Below, piece by piece: positions 9,406 through 16,621 of a stretch of 41,269 nt of DNA (positions are counted from its first letter, which is position 1; each line of letters opens with the position of its first letter). The notes under the pieces are model-generated. The model was not told the DNA's origin. It made no database searches and saw only the letters and a list, made by a program, of their open reading frames with translations. Origin of the DNA: Microthrixaceae bacterium (GTDB lineage: Bacteria; Actinomycetota; Acidimicrobiia; Acidimicrobiales; Acidimicrobilacustridaceae); the NCBI GenBank assembly GCA_947446975.1, contig CANFHM010000017.1, positions 1-41,269 on the forward strand. Reading direction: 5' to 3'. The position numbers and the translations under genes were made by a program.

Positions 9406-10230
9406 ATGAGCTATCCACTCGATGTCGGTGGTCTGCACGACTATCCGATGAAGGTCGGATCGATGCTGCTCACGATGGTGGATCCGAATCCGGGGTTCGA
9501 GAAGGCGTACAACCGCTGGTACGAACGCGATCACTTCTACGCCGGATGCATGGTGTCGCCCCATCAGATGTCCGGGTCTCGCTGGGTGGCGCCGCGACGC
9601 CTCAAGGATCTTCGCTGGCCGGCGGGCGACACCGCTGTCGCCAACCCCACCGATGCCGGTTCCTATGTGGCCATCTACTGGATCGAGGCGGGCCACCACG
9701 ACGAATGGAACGAGTGGGGCACCACCCAGGTGACCTGGCTGTACTCCAACGGTCGTGGGTTCCCGGAGCGCAGGCACACCCACACCAACCTGTTCGACTT
9801 CGTCGGCAGCGCCAACCGTGACGCCGATGGCGTGCCGGTGGACGTGGCCCTCGACAGCGCCTACGACGGCATCTTCACCGTGTTCTCCGACGCCCGCCCC
9901 GGCCACGATGCCCGCAGCGTGCACGCCGAACTCACCGCGTCCGGCGCCTACGACACGCTCATGGCCGGTTCCGACATCGAGATCGTCTCCTCCTGGACCC
10001 CGGTGGCCAACCCCGCCGCCGATCAGCCCATGGATCTCGGCACCCCGGCGGGTGGGCCCGAGCGACTCGTGCAGGTGATCTTCGTGCGCGGCGATGTCAC
10101 CGCCGCCATCGATCGGCTGCGCACCTACACCGACACCGTGGCCGCCGCCGGCCTCGCCGATGTGCATCTGGTGGCTCCGTTCCTGCGCACGATCGTCGGC
10201 ACCGACACCTACGTCGACGAGCTGTGGTGA
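9406..10230 (+). CDS. Unknown protein, possible EthD-like dimeric alpha/beta barrel
   Basis: Protein of 274 residues that I cannot assign to a named family. Two halves are suggested: an N-terminal part with the motif YNRWYERDHFYAG (about residues 36-48), which resembles the FYxWYxxxH pattern of EthD-like or stress-responsive dimeric barrels, and a C-terminal part with IFTVFSDARPGHD and RLVQVIFVRGDV strands. No signal peptide or membrane segment is seen. A strong AAGGGGGG ribosome site precedes ATG 9406; the frame is open from 9355 without one. It lies 62 nt after the TauD gene and 6 nt before the Old Yellow Enzyme gene, so a role in the same pathway is likely. Confidence 0.8.
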   Translation: MSYPLDVGGLHDYPMKVGSMLLTMVDPNPGFEKAYNRWYERDHFYAGCMVSPHQMSGSRWVAPRRLKDLRWPAGDTAVANPTDAGSYVAIYWIEAGHHDEWNEWGTTQVTWLYSNGRGFPERRHTHTNLFDFVGSANRDADGVPVDVALDSAYDGIFTVFSDARPGHDARSVHAELTASGAYDTLMAGSDIEIVSSWTPVANPAADQPMDLGTPAGGPERLVQVIFVRGDVTAAIDRLRTYTDTVAAAGLADVHLVAPFLRTIVGTDTYVDELW

Positions 10231-10236
10231 CCCATC

Positions 10237-11439
10237 ATGACCACCGCCCCTGACCCGTTCGCACCGGCGACCCTCGGGCCGCTCACGCTGAAGAACCGTT
10301 TCATCAAGGCCGCCACCTTCGAGGGGGTCACCCCCGGCGGTCTCGTCACCCAGGAGCTCATCGACTTCCATCTGCGCCCTGTGCGCGGCGGCATCGCCAT
10401 GACCACCGTGGCCTACCTCGCCATCGCCCCCGAGGGACGCACCGACCCCGGCTGCATGTGGCTCCGACCCGAGGCCCTGCCCGGGCTGCGACGCCTCACC
10501 GACGCCATCCATGCCGAGGGCGCACTCGTGGCCGGACAGATCGGCCATGCCGGTCCCGTGGCCAACGCCAAGCGCAACGGCAGCGCGTCGCTCGGGCCGG
10601 CGAAGATGTTCAACCCCATGTCGATGCGCACCACCCGTGCCATCGACGAGGCCGGCATCGCACGGGTCACCGAGGACTACGCGCGGGGTGCCCGTCTCAT
10701 GGTCGAGGCCGGGTTCGACTCCATCGAGATCCACCTCGCCCACAACTATCTGCTGTCGTCATTCCTCAGTCCGCGCTTCAACACGCGCGCCGACGACTGG
10801 AGCGGTTCGCTCGAGAACCGGGCCCGCTTCGCCCGTGAGGTCGTGGCCGCCGTGCGTACCGAGGTGCCCGCCACCGTGGCCGTCACCGCCAAGATCAGCC
10901 TCAACGACGGCGTGCCCGGCGGGTTCCGCCCGCCCGAGAGCACCGAGTTCGCCGCGATGCTCGAAGCCGACGGCCACCTCGACGCCCTCGAGATGACCGG
11001 TGGCTCCTCGCTGGCCAACCCCATCTACCTGTTCAAGGGCGACGCACCCCGCAAGGACTTCGCCGCTGCGCTCCCGTTCCCGATGAGCCTGGGCTTCAAG
11101 CTCTTCGGCAAGAAGTTCATGCCGTCATATCCCTTCGAGGAGGCCTACTTCCGGCCGCTCGCCCTCGATGTGCGCTCCCGTGTCTCGATGCCGCTGATCT
11201 TCCTCGGCGGCATCAACAATCTGGCCACCGTGCGTCAGGCGATGGACGATGGCTTCGACTTCGTGGCCATGGGCCGGGCCGTGCTGCGCGAGCCCGATCT
11301 CATCAGCCGCATGCAGGAGGGCACCCAGACCGAGGGGCAGTGCATCCACTGCAACCGATGCATGGTCTCGATCTACAGCGGGAGTCGCTGTGTGGTCGAC
11401 GCCCCCGATCCCATCATCACCTCCGGCCCCGTGGCGTGA
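10237..11439 (+). CDS. NADH:flavin oxidoreductase, Old Yellow Enzyme family
   Basis: FMN-dependent TIM-barrel reductase of 400 residues. The substrate-binding pair is His166/His169 in IHLAHNYLLSSFLSPRFN, followed by the family signature SGSLENRARF. The C-terminus carries Cys369, Cys372, Cys375 and Cys385 (CIHCNRC plus one more), which matches the 4Fe-4S cluster of the longer 2,4-dienoyl-CoA reductase-like branch, although the C-terminal FAD/NAD domain of that branch is absent. Reduction of an activated C=C bond in an enone or dienoyl substrate is the likely reaction. It is packed 6 nt after the unknown gene and overlaps the next gene by 4 nt. Confidence 0.9.
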   Translation: MTTAPDPFAPATLGPLTLKNRFIKAATFEGVTPGGLVTQELIDFHLRPVRGGIAMTTVAYLAIAPEGRTDPGCMWLRPEALPGLRRLTDAIHAEGALVAGQIGHAGPVANAKRNGSASLGPAKMFNPMSMRTTRAIDEAGIARVTEDYARGARLMVEAGFDSIEIHLAHNYLLSSFLSPRFNTRADDWSGSLENRARFAREVVAAVRTEVPATVAVTAKISLNDGVPGGFRPPESTEFAAMLEADGHLDALEMTGGSSLANPIYLFKGDAPRKDFAAALPFPMSLGFKLFGKKFMPSYPFEEAYFRPLALDVRSRVSMPLIFLGGINNLATVRQAMDDGFDFVAMGRAVLREPDLISRMQEGTQTEGQCIHCNRCMVSIYSGSRCVVDAPDPIITSGPVA

Positions 11440-12494
11440 CCCGTGAACAGGTCGCCGATGCGGTTCCCCTCGAACCGTTCCAGCACTGGCTCCGTGCAGC
11501 GGTGCCCGCATCCTCGGGACCGCTCACCATCACCCATCTCTCCGGAGGATCCTCGAACCTGACCCTGCGCGTGCGCGATGCCGAGCATGACTGGGTGCTC
11601 CGACGGCCGCCCATGGGCGCGGTGCTCGCCACCGCCAACGACATGGGACGCGAGTTCCGGGTGCAGCGGGCACTGCGCCACTCGGCGGTGCCCGTGGCCA
11701 CCACCGTGGCGATGTGTGACGATCCCACAGTGATCGGAGCGCCGTTCTACCTGATGGAGTTCGTGGCGGGCACGGTCTACAGCGATGCCGATGCGGTGGC
11801 CGATCTCACCCCGCAGCAGCAGCTCGCCGCCACTGACCATCTCATCGACGTGCTCGCCGCGCTCCACGCCGTCGACATCGACCGTGTCGGACTCGCCGAT
11901 CTCGGACGACCCGAGGGATTCCTGCAACGGCAGATCGATCGCTGGACCACCCAGTGGGAGCGGTCGAAGCAGCGCGAACTCCCCATCATCGACGAACTGG
12001 CCGGTCGCCTGGCCCGTTCGGTGCCCACCACCACCCGCTCGGCCATCGTGCACGGCGACTACAGCTTCAACAACACGATGTGGAGCGCCGAGGACCCCAC
12101 CCGGATGGTGGCCGTGCTCGACTGGGAGATGTCCACGCTCGGTGATCCGCTCACCGATCTCGGCATGGTGGCTGCGTACTGGACCGGGGCGGGCGAGATC
12201 ATGTGGCGTTCGCGGGCACCGCAGCCCCATCGCATCGGCACCGGCTTCCCCGATGTCGATCACCTCATCGCCCGGTACGAGCGTTCAGCCGGTCACGCTG
12301 TGCCCGATCTCGATGTGTACCGCGTGCTGGCGGTGTTCAAACTGGCCATCATCATCGAGGGGGCACTGGCGCGCATCCGAGCCACCCGCCCCGATCAGGA
12401 CACCACCGGCACCGAGGCCACGGTCGTGGAGCTCGCCGAGCTCGCCCTCGAACTCGCCGATGCGTCGTCGGTGATCCCGCTCAGGGGCCGCTGA
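11436..12494 (+). CDS. Phosphotransferase (APH fold), ACAD10-like
   Basis: Kinase-like protein of 352 residues in the aminoglycoside phosphotransferase/choline kinase superfamily. The catalytic loop reads HGDYSFNN (His206, Asp208) and the metal-binding aspartate is Asp229 in VLDWEMSTLGDP. This subgroup is common beside acyl-CoA dehydrogenase and sterol or fatty-acid catabolic genes and resembles the N-terminal domain of human ACAD10/11, which phosphorylates 4-hydroxyacyl-CoA. A small hydroxylated acid or CoA ester is a better guess than an antibiotic. The start is GTG in a GTGA overlap with the preceding stop. Its 3' end overlaps the convergent SnoaL-like gene by 14 bp. Confidence 0.88.
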   Translation: MTREQVADAVPLEPFQHWLRAAVPASSGPLTITHLSGGSSNLTLRVRDAEHDWVLRRPPMGAVLATANDMGREFRVQRALRHSAVPVATTVAMCDDPTVIGAPFYLMEFVAGTVYSDADAVADLTPQQQLAATDHLIDVLAALHAVDIDRVGLADLGRPEGFLQRQIDRWTTQWERSKQRELPIIDELAGRLARSVPTTTRSAIVHGDYSFNNTMWSAEDPTRMVAVLDWEMSTLGDPLTDLGMVAAYWTGAGEIMWRSRAPQPHRIGTGFPDVDHLIARYERSAGHAVPDLDVYRVLAVFKLAIIIEGALARIRATRPDQDTTGTEATVVELAELALELADASSVIPLRGR

Positions 12495-12948
12495 CGGGCC
12501 GTTCCTCGGTGAACTCCAGCTGCAGATGCCGCTGGGCGATGCGCCAGCCCTGCTCGGTGCGCTCGTAGGTGTCGAGGTACCGGATGGCCATGAGGTGATC
12601 ACTGGGATGGGCGTCGTCGCCCTCGCCGATCGTGCGCACATGGTGGGCGAGGCAGTAGGTCTCGCCGGTGGCGGCATCGCCGTCGAGTTCGATGAGGTGG
12701 TTGGCCACGACATGGAGCGTGACGTCGTAGCGCGACAGACCGGCGAAGGCCGTGGCGATGGCCTCCCTCCCGATGCGTTCGCGCACCGGCGCCTCGGTGC
12801 CCCGCTCGAAGATCCGGAGCGCCCCGTGCTCGGTGAACAGTGCGGCAGCCCCCTCGCCGTCGACCCGATCGGCGGCGCGGGCGTAACGATCGACCAGCTC
12901 ACGGATGGCGAGTCGGTCGGCGAGCCGCGCCAGATCGGCGTCGTTCAC
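12481..12948 (-). CDS. SnoaL-like (NTF2-fold) protein
   Basis: Small cone-shaped fold protein of 155 residues. The opening LADRLAIRELVDRYARAADRVDGEGAAALFTEHG is typical of the SnoaL-like domain used by isomerases, dehydratases and hydroxylation partners, and the C-terminal strand GWRIAQRHLQLEF closes the fold. Its catalytic role is unknown. GTG is chosen because it makes a GTGA overlap with the stop of the SDR immediately upstream, giving a coupled two-gene unit. The frame stays open much further upstream, but that part is antisense-like sequence within the SDR gene. Confidence 0.85.
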   Translation of the reverse strand: MNDADLARLADRLAIRELVDRYARAADRVDGEGAAALFTEHGALRIFERGTEAPVRERIGREAIATAFAGLSRYDVTLHVVANHLIELDGDAATGETYCLAHHVRTIGEGDDAHPSDHLMAIRYLDTYERTEQGWRIAQRHLQLEFTEERPVSGP

Positions 12949-13802
12949 TGGGGGGCGCTGAAGGTCCAGCCCGGCAGCAGGCCCAGGTCCGAACAGAGCT
13001 TCGGGGCGAAGATCCACTTGCCGAGGAACCGGTCGGCACCGGGATCGGTGGCCAACCAGGCGACGACCTGCCCGGTGGCCTCGGCCGGCTCGCTGCCGAA
13101 CCCCGAGCTGTACTCGTCGTCGGGCTTGGCCGCCTTCCGGGCCTCGGTGACCACGTTGCCGGGATCCACGTTGAAGGCCCGCAACCCGAGCGAGCGGTAC
13201 TCGGCGTTGATCCCGCCGGCCACCCGGGCGAAGGCCGCCTTGGACGCCGAGTAGAGGATGCCCCACCCGCCCTCGCCGGGGGGCCCGGGAGGATCGAGCC
13301 GCGCCGAGCCAGACACCATGTCGATGATCGTGCCCGATCCCCGCTCGACCATATGGGGGAGCACCTGCTGGATCAGCAGGATCTGGTGCATGAAGTTGCC
13401 CGCCATCAGTGCAGTCATCGAGTCCATCGTGAGATCGGTGATCCGATCGAGGGTGCCGACACCGCGGAAGATGGCGTTGTTGTAGAGCACGTCGATGCGA
13501 CCCCATGCATCGAGCACCGCAGGCACGAGCGACTCGACCGAGGCACGGTCGCTGAGGTCCATGGGCACGATCAGCGCCCGCTGGCCCCGCTCCTCGATCT
13601 CCTGGGCCGTGCGCTCGAGACTCCCGGGCACGGCCAGGGTGACCTCCTCGCGCACCGAGTTGGGCTCGGCCACGCCCTCGCCCTCACGCACGGTGCGGGC
13701 GCTCACGACCACATCGAATCCGGCCTCGGCCAGGGCCAGCGCCCCGGCTCGTCCGATCCCCCGGCTGGCGCCGGTCACGACTGCGACTGGTGACTCACTC
13801 AT
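12945..13802 (-). CDS. SDR oxidoreductase, HSDL2-like subgroup (copy 2)
   Basis: SDR of 285 residues, paralogous to the one at 6826-7650. It has TGASRGIG near residue 10, the same long insert after strand 2 (SARTVREGEGV...VPGSLERTAQEIE), the same NNAI in place of NNAG, and YSASK as the catalytic pair. The C-terminus is longer and Trp-rich. A GAGGGGG ribosome site precedes ATG, and a TAGGGT box lies further upstream in the 66-bp gap to the flavoprotein gene, so it may have its own promoter. Coupled to the SnoaL-like gene. Confidence 0.88.
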   Translation of the reverse strand: MSESPVAVVTGASRGIGRAGALALAEAGFDVVVSARTVREGEGVAEPNSVREEVTLAVPGSLERTAQEIEERGQRALIVPMDLSDRASVESLVPAVLDAWGRIDVLYNNAIFRGVGTLDRITDLTMDSMTALMAGNFMHQILLIQQVLPHMVERGSGTIIDMVSGSARLDPPGPPGEGGWGILYSASKAAFARVAGGINAEYRSLGLRAFNVDPGNVVTEARKAAKPDDEYSSGFGSEPAEATGQVVAWLATDPGADRFLGKWIFAPKLCSDLGLLPGWTFSAPQ

Positions 13803-13868
13803 CGATCCCCCTCGGTGTCGGGAGGACCCTACTCAACGGAACCGGCACCGCCGCCGATGCGGCCGTCG

Positions 13869-15119
13869 TCAGCGGGAGGCTTCGACGCGGGCCCGGATCT
13901 CGGAGACCCCGGACTCCTGCGAGCGCTTCAGGAGCGGATCGAACAGCGACAGGGCCCGACCGCCGCCAGCCAGCAGCACACCGGCGAGGCTCCTGCGTTC
14001 GGAGTCGATGAGATTCGCCATGATGTCGAGGACGAGCTCCATCGTGAAGCCCGTGGATAGGGCGATGCCGAGCAGGAACTGCAGCAGCTTCGGTCGACCG
14101 ATCACCCAGGCGAAGCGACGGGCGGTGGCGAAGAAGGGGTCGTACTCCGATGCCAGCAGCGCTTCATACGCGGCATGCACGGTGCCGGGGCTGGCCACGA
14201 ACAGCTCGGCGGCATGACGACCGGACTCGAGCGCGTAGTCGATCCCCTCGCCGTTGAAGGGGTTGACCAGCCCGGCGGCGTCGCCGACCGCCACCCAACC
14301 GGGACCACTGCGATGCTCGACATGCATCGGGAGACGCCATGCCTTCGGACGGGCCACCGGTTCGCCGAGACCCCAGGCCCGACCCACCTGCGCCATGTAG
14401 GAATCCAGCATCGTGTTGAGGTTGAGCTGGGAGAAGTTGCGCATGGTGGACAGCGCCCCGACCCCGACGTTGACGATGCCGTCGCCGGCGGGGAACACCC
14501 AGCCGTAGCCCGGCACCAGCGCACCATCGGGCCCCTTCACGGTGAGGCAGGCCTCCATATGGCGGTCATCGGCCTTCGTGGACGGGACATAGGCCCGGAT
14601 GGCGAGACCGAACGGGGAGCCCTCGACCCGGGTGGCGCCCAGCATCTTGGCCGGGGCACTTCCGGCTCCGGAGGCGACCACCACGAGATCAGCACGGGTG
14701 ATGTCGTCGCCCACCCGGACACCCACGACCCGACCCCGTTCGATGACGGGGGTGGCGGCGGCATGCTCATGCAGATCGGCACCGGCGTCGATGGCGGTCT
14801 GCAGCACCAGCGCATCGAACACCGCCCGGGGCGCCACGGCACCCATGTTCGGGAAGGCCCCCTCGGGCCAGAGCACCTCTCGCTCCTTCGAACCGGCCTG
14901 CACCCGCAGCCCGTCGATGCGATGGAACTGCGAGATGTCGACACCGAGACGACGCAGCTCGGCCACCGCCCGCGGCGTGAGACCATCACCGCAGGACTTG
15001 TCCCGCCCCTGTGCGGCCTTCTCGAACAGCGCCACCCGGGCACCGGAGCGGGCCGCCCAGGTCGCGGCCGAGGACCCGGCAGGGCCGGCACCGATCACCG
15101 CGACATCGACATGTTCCAT
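13869..15119 (-). CDS. Geranylgeranyl-reductase-family flavoprotein, MenJ-like
   Basis: FAD-dependent reductase of 416 residues. It starts with the Rossmann motif GAGPAG (residues 10-15), has the family motif CGDGLTPRAVAELRRLG (about residue 48 on), and later PGYGWVFPAGDGIVNVGVGALST and the FAD-binding GDAAGLVNPFNGEGIDYALESG. From memory these stretches closely follow mycobacterial MenJ, which saturates one isoprene unit of menaquinone; other relatives reduce geranylgeranyl groups of lipids. A quinone or polyprenyl substrate at the membrane is the best inference. The ATG lies just ahead of the GAGPAG fold; longer in-frame starts add unrelated sequence. Confidence 0.87.
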   Translation of the reverse strand: MEHVDVAVIGAGPAGSSAATWAARSGARVALFEKAAQGRDKSCGDGLTPRAVAELRRLGVDISQFHRIDGLRVQAGSKEREVLWPEGAFPNMGAVAPRAVFDALVLQTAIDAGADLHEHAAATPVIERGRVVGVRVGDDITRADLVVVASGAGSAPAKMLGATRVEGSPFGLAIRAYVPSTKADDRHMEACLTVKGPDGALVPGYGWVFPAGDGIVNVGVGALSTMRNFSQLNLNTMLDSYMAQVGRAWGLGEPVARPKAWRLPMHVEHRSGPGWVAVGDAAGLVNPFNGEGIDYALESGRHAAELFVASPGTVHAAYEALLASEYDPFFATARRFAWVIGRPKLLQFLLGIALSTGFTMELVLDIMANLIDSERRSLAGVLLAGGGRALSLFDPLLKRSQESGVSEIRARVEASR

Positions 15120-15168
15120 GCGGAGATCTTCCCGCGTGGGGGCACCGGGAGCCCCATCGGGCCGCGGA

Positions 15169-15771
15169 TCAGCTCTGATCGATGTCCAGGTTCGGCGTGA
15201 CCGGGGCCGCAGTCGCAGCGCCGAGCGCCCCGAGGATGCCGTCCACCGTCGTGATCTCCCGCAGCAGGGCCCGGTTCGCCGGTCGCATGAAGCCTGCTGC
15301 GACAGCGCCGTCGAGGAACTGCAGGATGGGGTCCCAGAATCCATCGGTGTTCAGGACACCGACGGGATGGGCGTGGATGCCGAGCTGCGCCCAGGTGAGG
15401 ATCTCGGCGAGTTCCTCGAGTGTGCCGAGCCCTCCCGGCAGGGCGAGGAAGCCCTCGGCCTCCGCCGCCATCCGGGCCTTGCGCTCATGCATGGAGCCGA
15501 CCTCGATCAGCTCGGTGATCCCCCTATGCCCCTGTTCGGTCTCGAAGAGCCCCACCGGGATGACGCCGAGCACCTCGCCGCCACCGGCCATCACCGCATC
15601 GGCCACGATGCCCATCAGACCCACGTTCCCACCCCCGTAGACGAGCCGGATGCCCTCGGCGGCCAGCAGTGCGCCCACCTCACGGGCCACCTCGGCATGG
15701 GCGGGATCACGGCCGGTCGAGGAACCGCAGTACACGCACAGGGATCGGATGCGGGTCGGGGCAGCGCTCAT
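15169..15771 (-). CDS. LOG-family protein (TIGR00730), nucleotide 5'-monophosphate phosphoribohydrolase-like
   Basis: Protein of 200 residues in the lonely-guy family, whose members cleave the N-glycosidic bond of cytokinin riboside or purine nucleoside 5'-monophosphates. Arg97/Lys98 in MHERKARM and PGGLGTLEE (residues 112-120) are the active-site signatures. The N-terminal YCGSSTG and GGGNVGLMG loops bind the phosphate. The physiological substrate in bacteria is usually unclear. No Shine-Dalgarno sequence is seen; a TAGGCT box 6 nt before the ATG suggests a leaderless transcript. Confidence 0.9.
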   Translation of the reverse strand: MSAAPTRIRSLCVYCGSSTGRDPAHAEVAREVGALLAAEGIRLVYGGGNVGLMGIVADAVMAGGGEVLGVIPVGLFETEQGHRGITELIEVGSMHERKARMAAEAEGFLALPGGLGTLEELAEILTWAQLGIHAHPVGVLNTDGFWDPILQFLDGAVAAGFMRPANRALLREITTVDGILGALGAATAAPVTPNLDIDQS

Positions 15772-15777
15772 GGGCCG

Positions 15778-15783
15778 AGCCTA
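15778..15783 (-). promoter_or_regulatory. -10 element for leaderless LOG-family mRNA
   Basis: TAGGCT (minus strand) is separated from the ATG by 6 nt, so the predicted start point is the A of the start codon. No convincing -35; the region where it would lie is taken up by 10-bp direct repeats. Confidence 0.5.
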
Positions 15784-15790
15784 GGAGAGC

Positions 15791-15820
15791 CATCGGGAAC
15801 CATCCGGAACCATCGGGACA
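15791..15820. repeat. Three 10-bp direct repeats upstream of LOG gene
   Basis: Units CATCGGGAAC, CATCCGGAAC and CATCGGGACA follow each other without spacing. Their period is one helical turn, and they cover the -35 region of the LOG promoter, so an activator or repressor site is possible. Confidence 0.5.
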
Positions 15821-15838
15821 GTCCTGACGCGAAGAAGA

Positions 15839-15854
15839 CACCGGCGAACCGGTG
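15839..15854 (-). terminator. UUCG-loop hairpin downstream of tRNA-Gln
   Basis: On the minus strand CACCGG and CCGGTG enclose a TTCG tetraloop, followed by TCTTCTTCG. It lies 37 nt beyond the tRNA 3' end. A second stem (15868-15885) sits between. It likely ends tRNA transcription. Confidence 0.55.
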
Positions 15855-15867
15855 CCTTCCGTGACTG

Positions 15868-15885
15868 ATCACCCGGGGGTGATCC
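15868..15885 (-). other. 18-bp palindrome after tRNA-Gln
   Basis: GATCACCC and GGGTGATC are perfect 8-base arms around two bases. It begins 6 nt past the tRNA discriminator base. It may be a processing or terminator stem in the tRNA trailer, or a dimeric protein site. Confidence 0.4.
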
Positions 15886-15891
15886 TCAGAG

Positions 15892-15963
15892 CTCGGAGGG
15901 GAGGACTCGAACCCCCAATAAATGGACCAGAACCACTTGTGTTGCCAATTACACCACCTCCGA
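15892..15963 (-). tRNA. tRNA-Gln (anticodon CTG)
   Basis: A 72-nt cloverleaf on the minus strand. The acceptor stem TCGGAGG/CCTCCGA is fully paired, with discriminator G. The anticodon arm AGTGG-TTCTGGT-CCATT gives anticodon CTG, which reads CAG. The T arm is GGGGG-TTCGAGT-CCTCC with one G-U pair. CCA is not encoded. In most actinobacteria Gln-tRNA(Gln) is made by mischarging with glutamate, then GatCAB amidation; the glutamyl-tRNA synthetase gene lies 659 bp away on the same strand. Confidence 0.95.
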
Positions 15964-16011
15964 AGGAGCGAGGAGACGTTACCGGAGAGGACCCTCCCAG
16001 CACCAACCGAC

Positions 16012-16617
16012 TCAGGTGACCGAGGCCAGTCGGCGATAGCCGATCACCCGACCGATGGCCACCGCCACGGTCTCCCGGAACAGTTCCTGGAACGTCGAGT
16101 GGGCATCGGTGGGCGACACGGACGCCTGCAGGCCGAGTTCGTCGGCGATCGATGCGACCCGCAGTGCGTGATATGGGTCGGTGACGATCAGCACGGTGTC
16201 GGACCCCCCGGCGTCGCGCACGATCACCGAGGAGGCGGAGAGCTCCTCGAAGCTGTTGGTGCCCTCGACCTCCACGCGGATGGCGCTCTCGGGAACCCCG
16301 AGCGCACGCAGGTAGCGGAACCCCGAGTAGCCCTGCGTGACGGCATCGCCGGCCTGCTTGCCGCCGGTGACGACGATGATCGGGGCCTCGCCCCGTTCAT
16401 AGAGCGCGTGGGCGTGGTCGAGGCGTCCCTTCAGCACCGGCGACGGCACACCGTTCCACTGCGCCGCCCCCATGACGATGATGGCCGAGGCCGTGACACT
16501 GCTGTCCTGACGGGAGGCCCACCACACCTGACCGAAGGTGATGCCGAGGTACACGACGGCGAGCCCGATGAGCCCGCCGACGATGCGCAGCGTCCAGCGC
16601 AGCGCGAGGAACAGCAC
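16012..16617 (-). CDS. YdcF/SanA-like protein (DUF218)
   Basis: Protein of 201 residues with one N-terminal transmembrane helix (about residues 8-30) and a DUF218 domain outside or facing the envelope. Family landmarks are IIVMGAAQWNG, GRLDHAHALYERG, IIVVTGGKQ, the charged GTNSFEEL segment and LIVTDPYHALRV. Relatives (SanA, YdcF, ElyC) act in envelope integrity or cell-wall precursor handling; the biochemical role is unsettled. The start is taken as GTG 16617, 4 nt after the gltX stop, so the gene is probably the second of a gltX operon. Confidence 0.85.
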   Translation of the reverse strand: MLFLALRWTLRIVGGLIGLAVVYLGITFGQVWWASRQDSSVTASAIIVMGAAQWNGVPSPVLKGRLDHAHALYERGEAPIIVVTGGKQAGDAVTQGYSGFRYLRALGVPESAIRVEVEGTNSFEELSASSVIVRDAGGSDTVLIVTDPYHALRVASIADELGLQASVSPTDAHSTFQELFRETVAVAIGRVIGYRRLASVT

Positions 16618-16621
16618 CAGC

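Noticed and set aside
11436-12494. Aminoglycoside-resistance kinase.
   Set aside because: The catalytic loop HGDYSFNN and the gene context match the ACAD10-like group that accompanies acyl-CoA metabolism.
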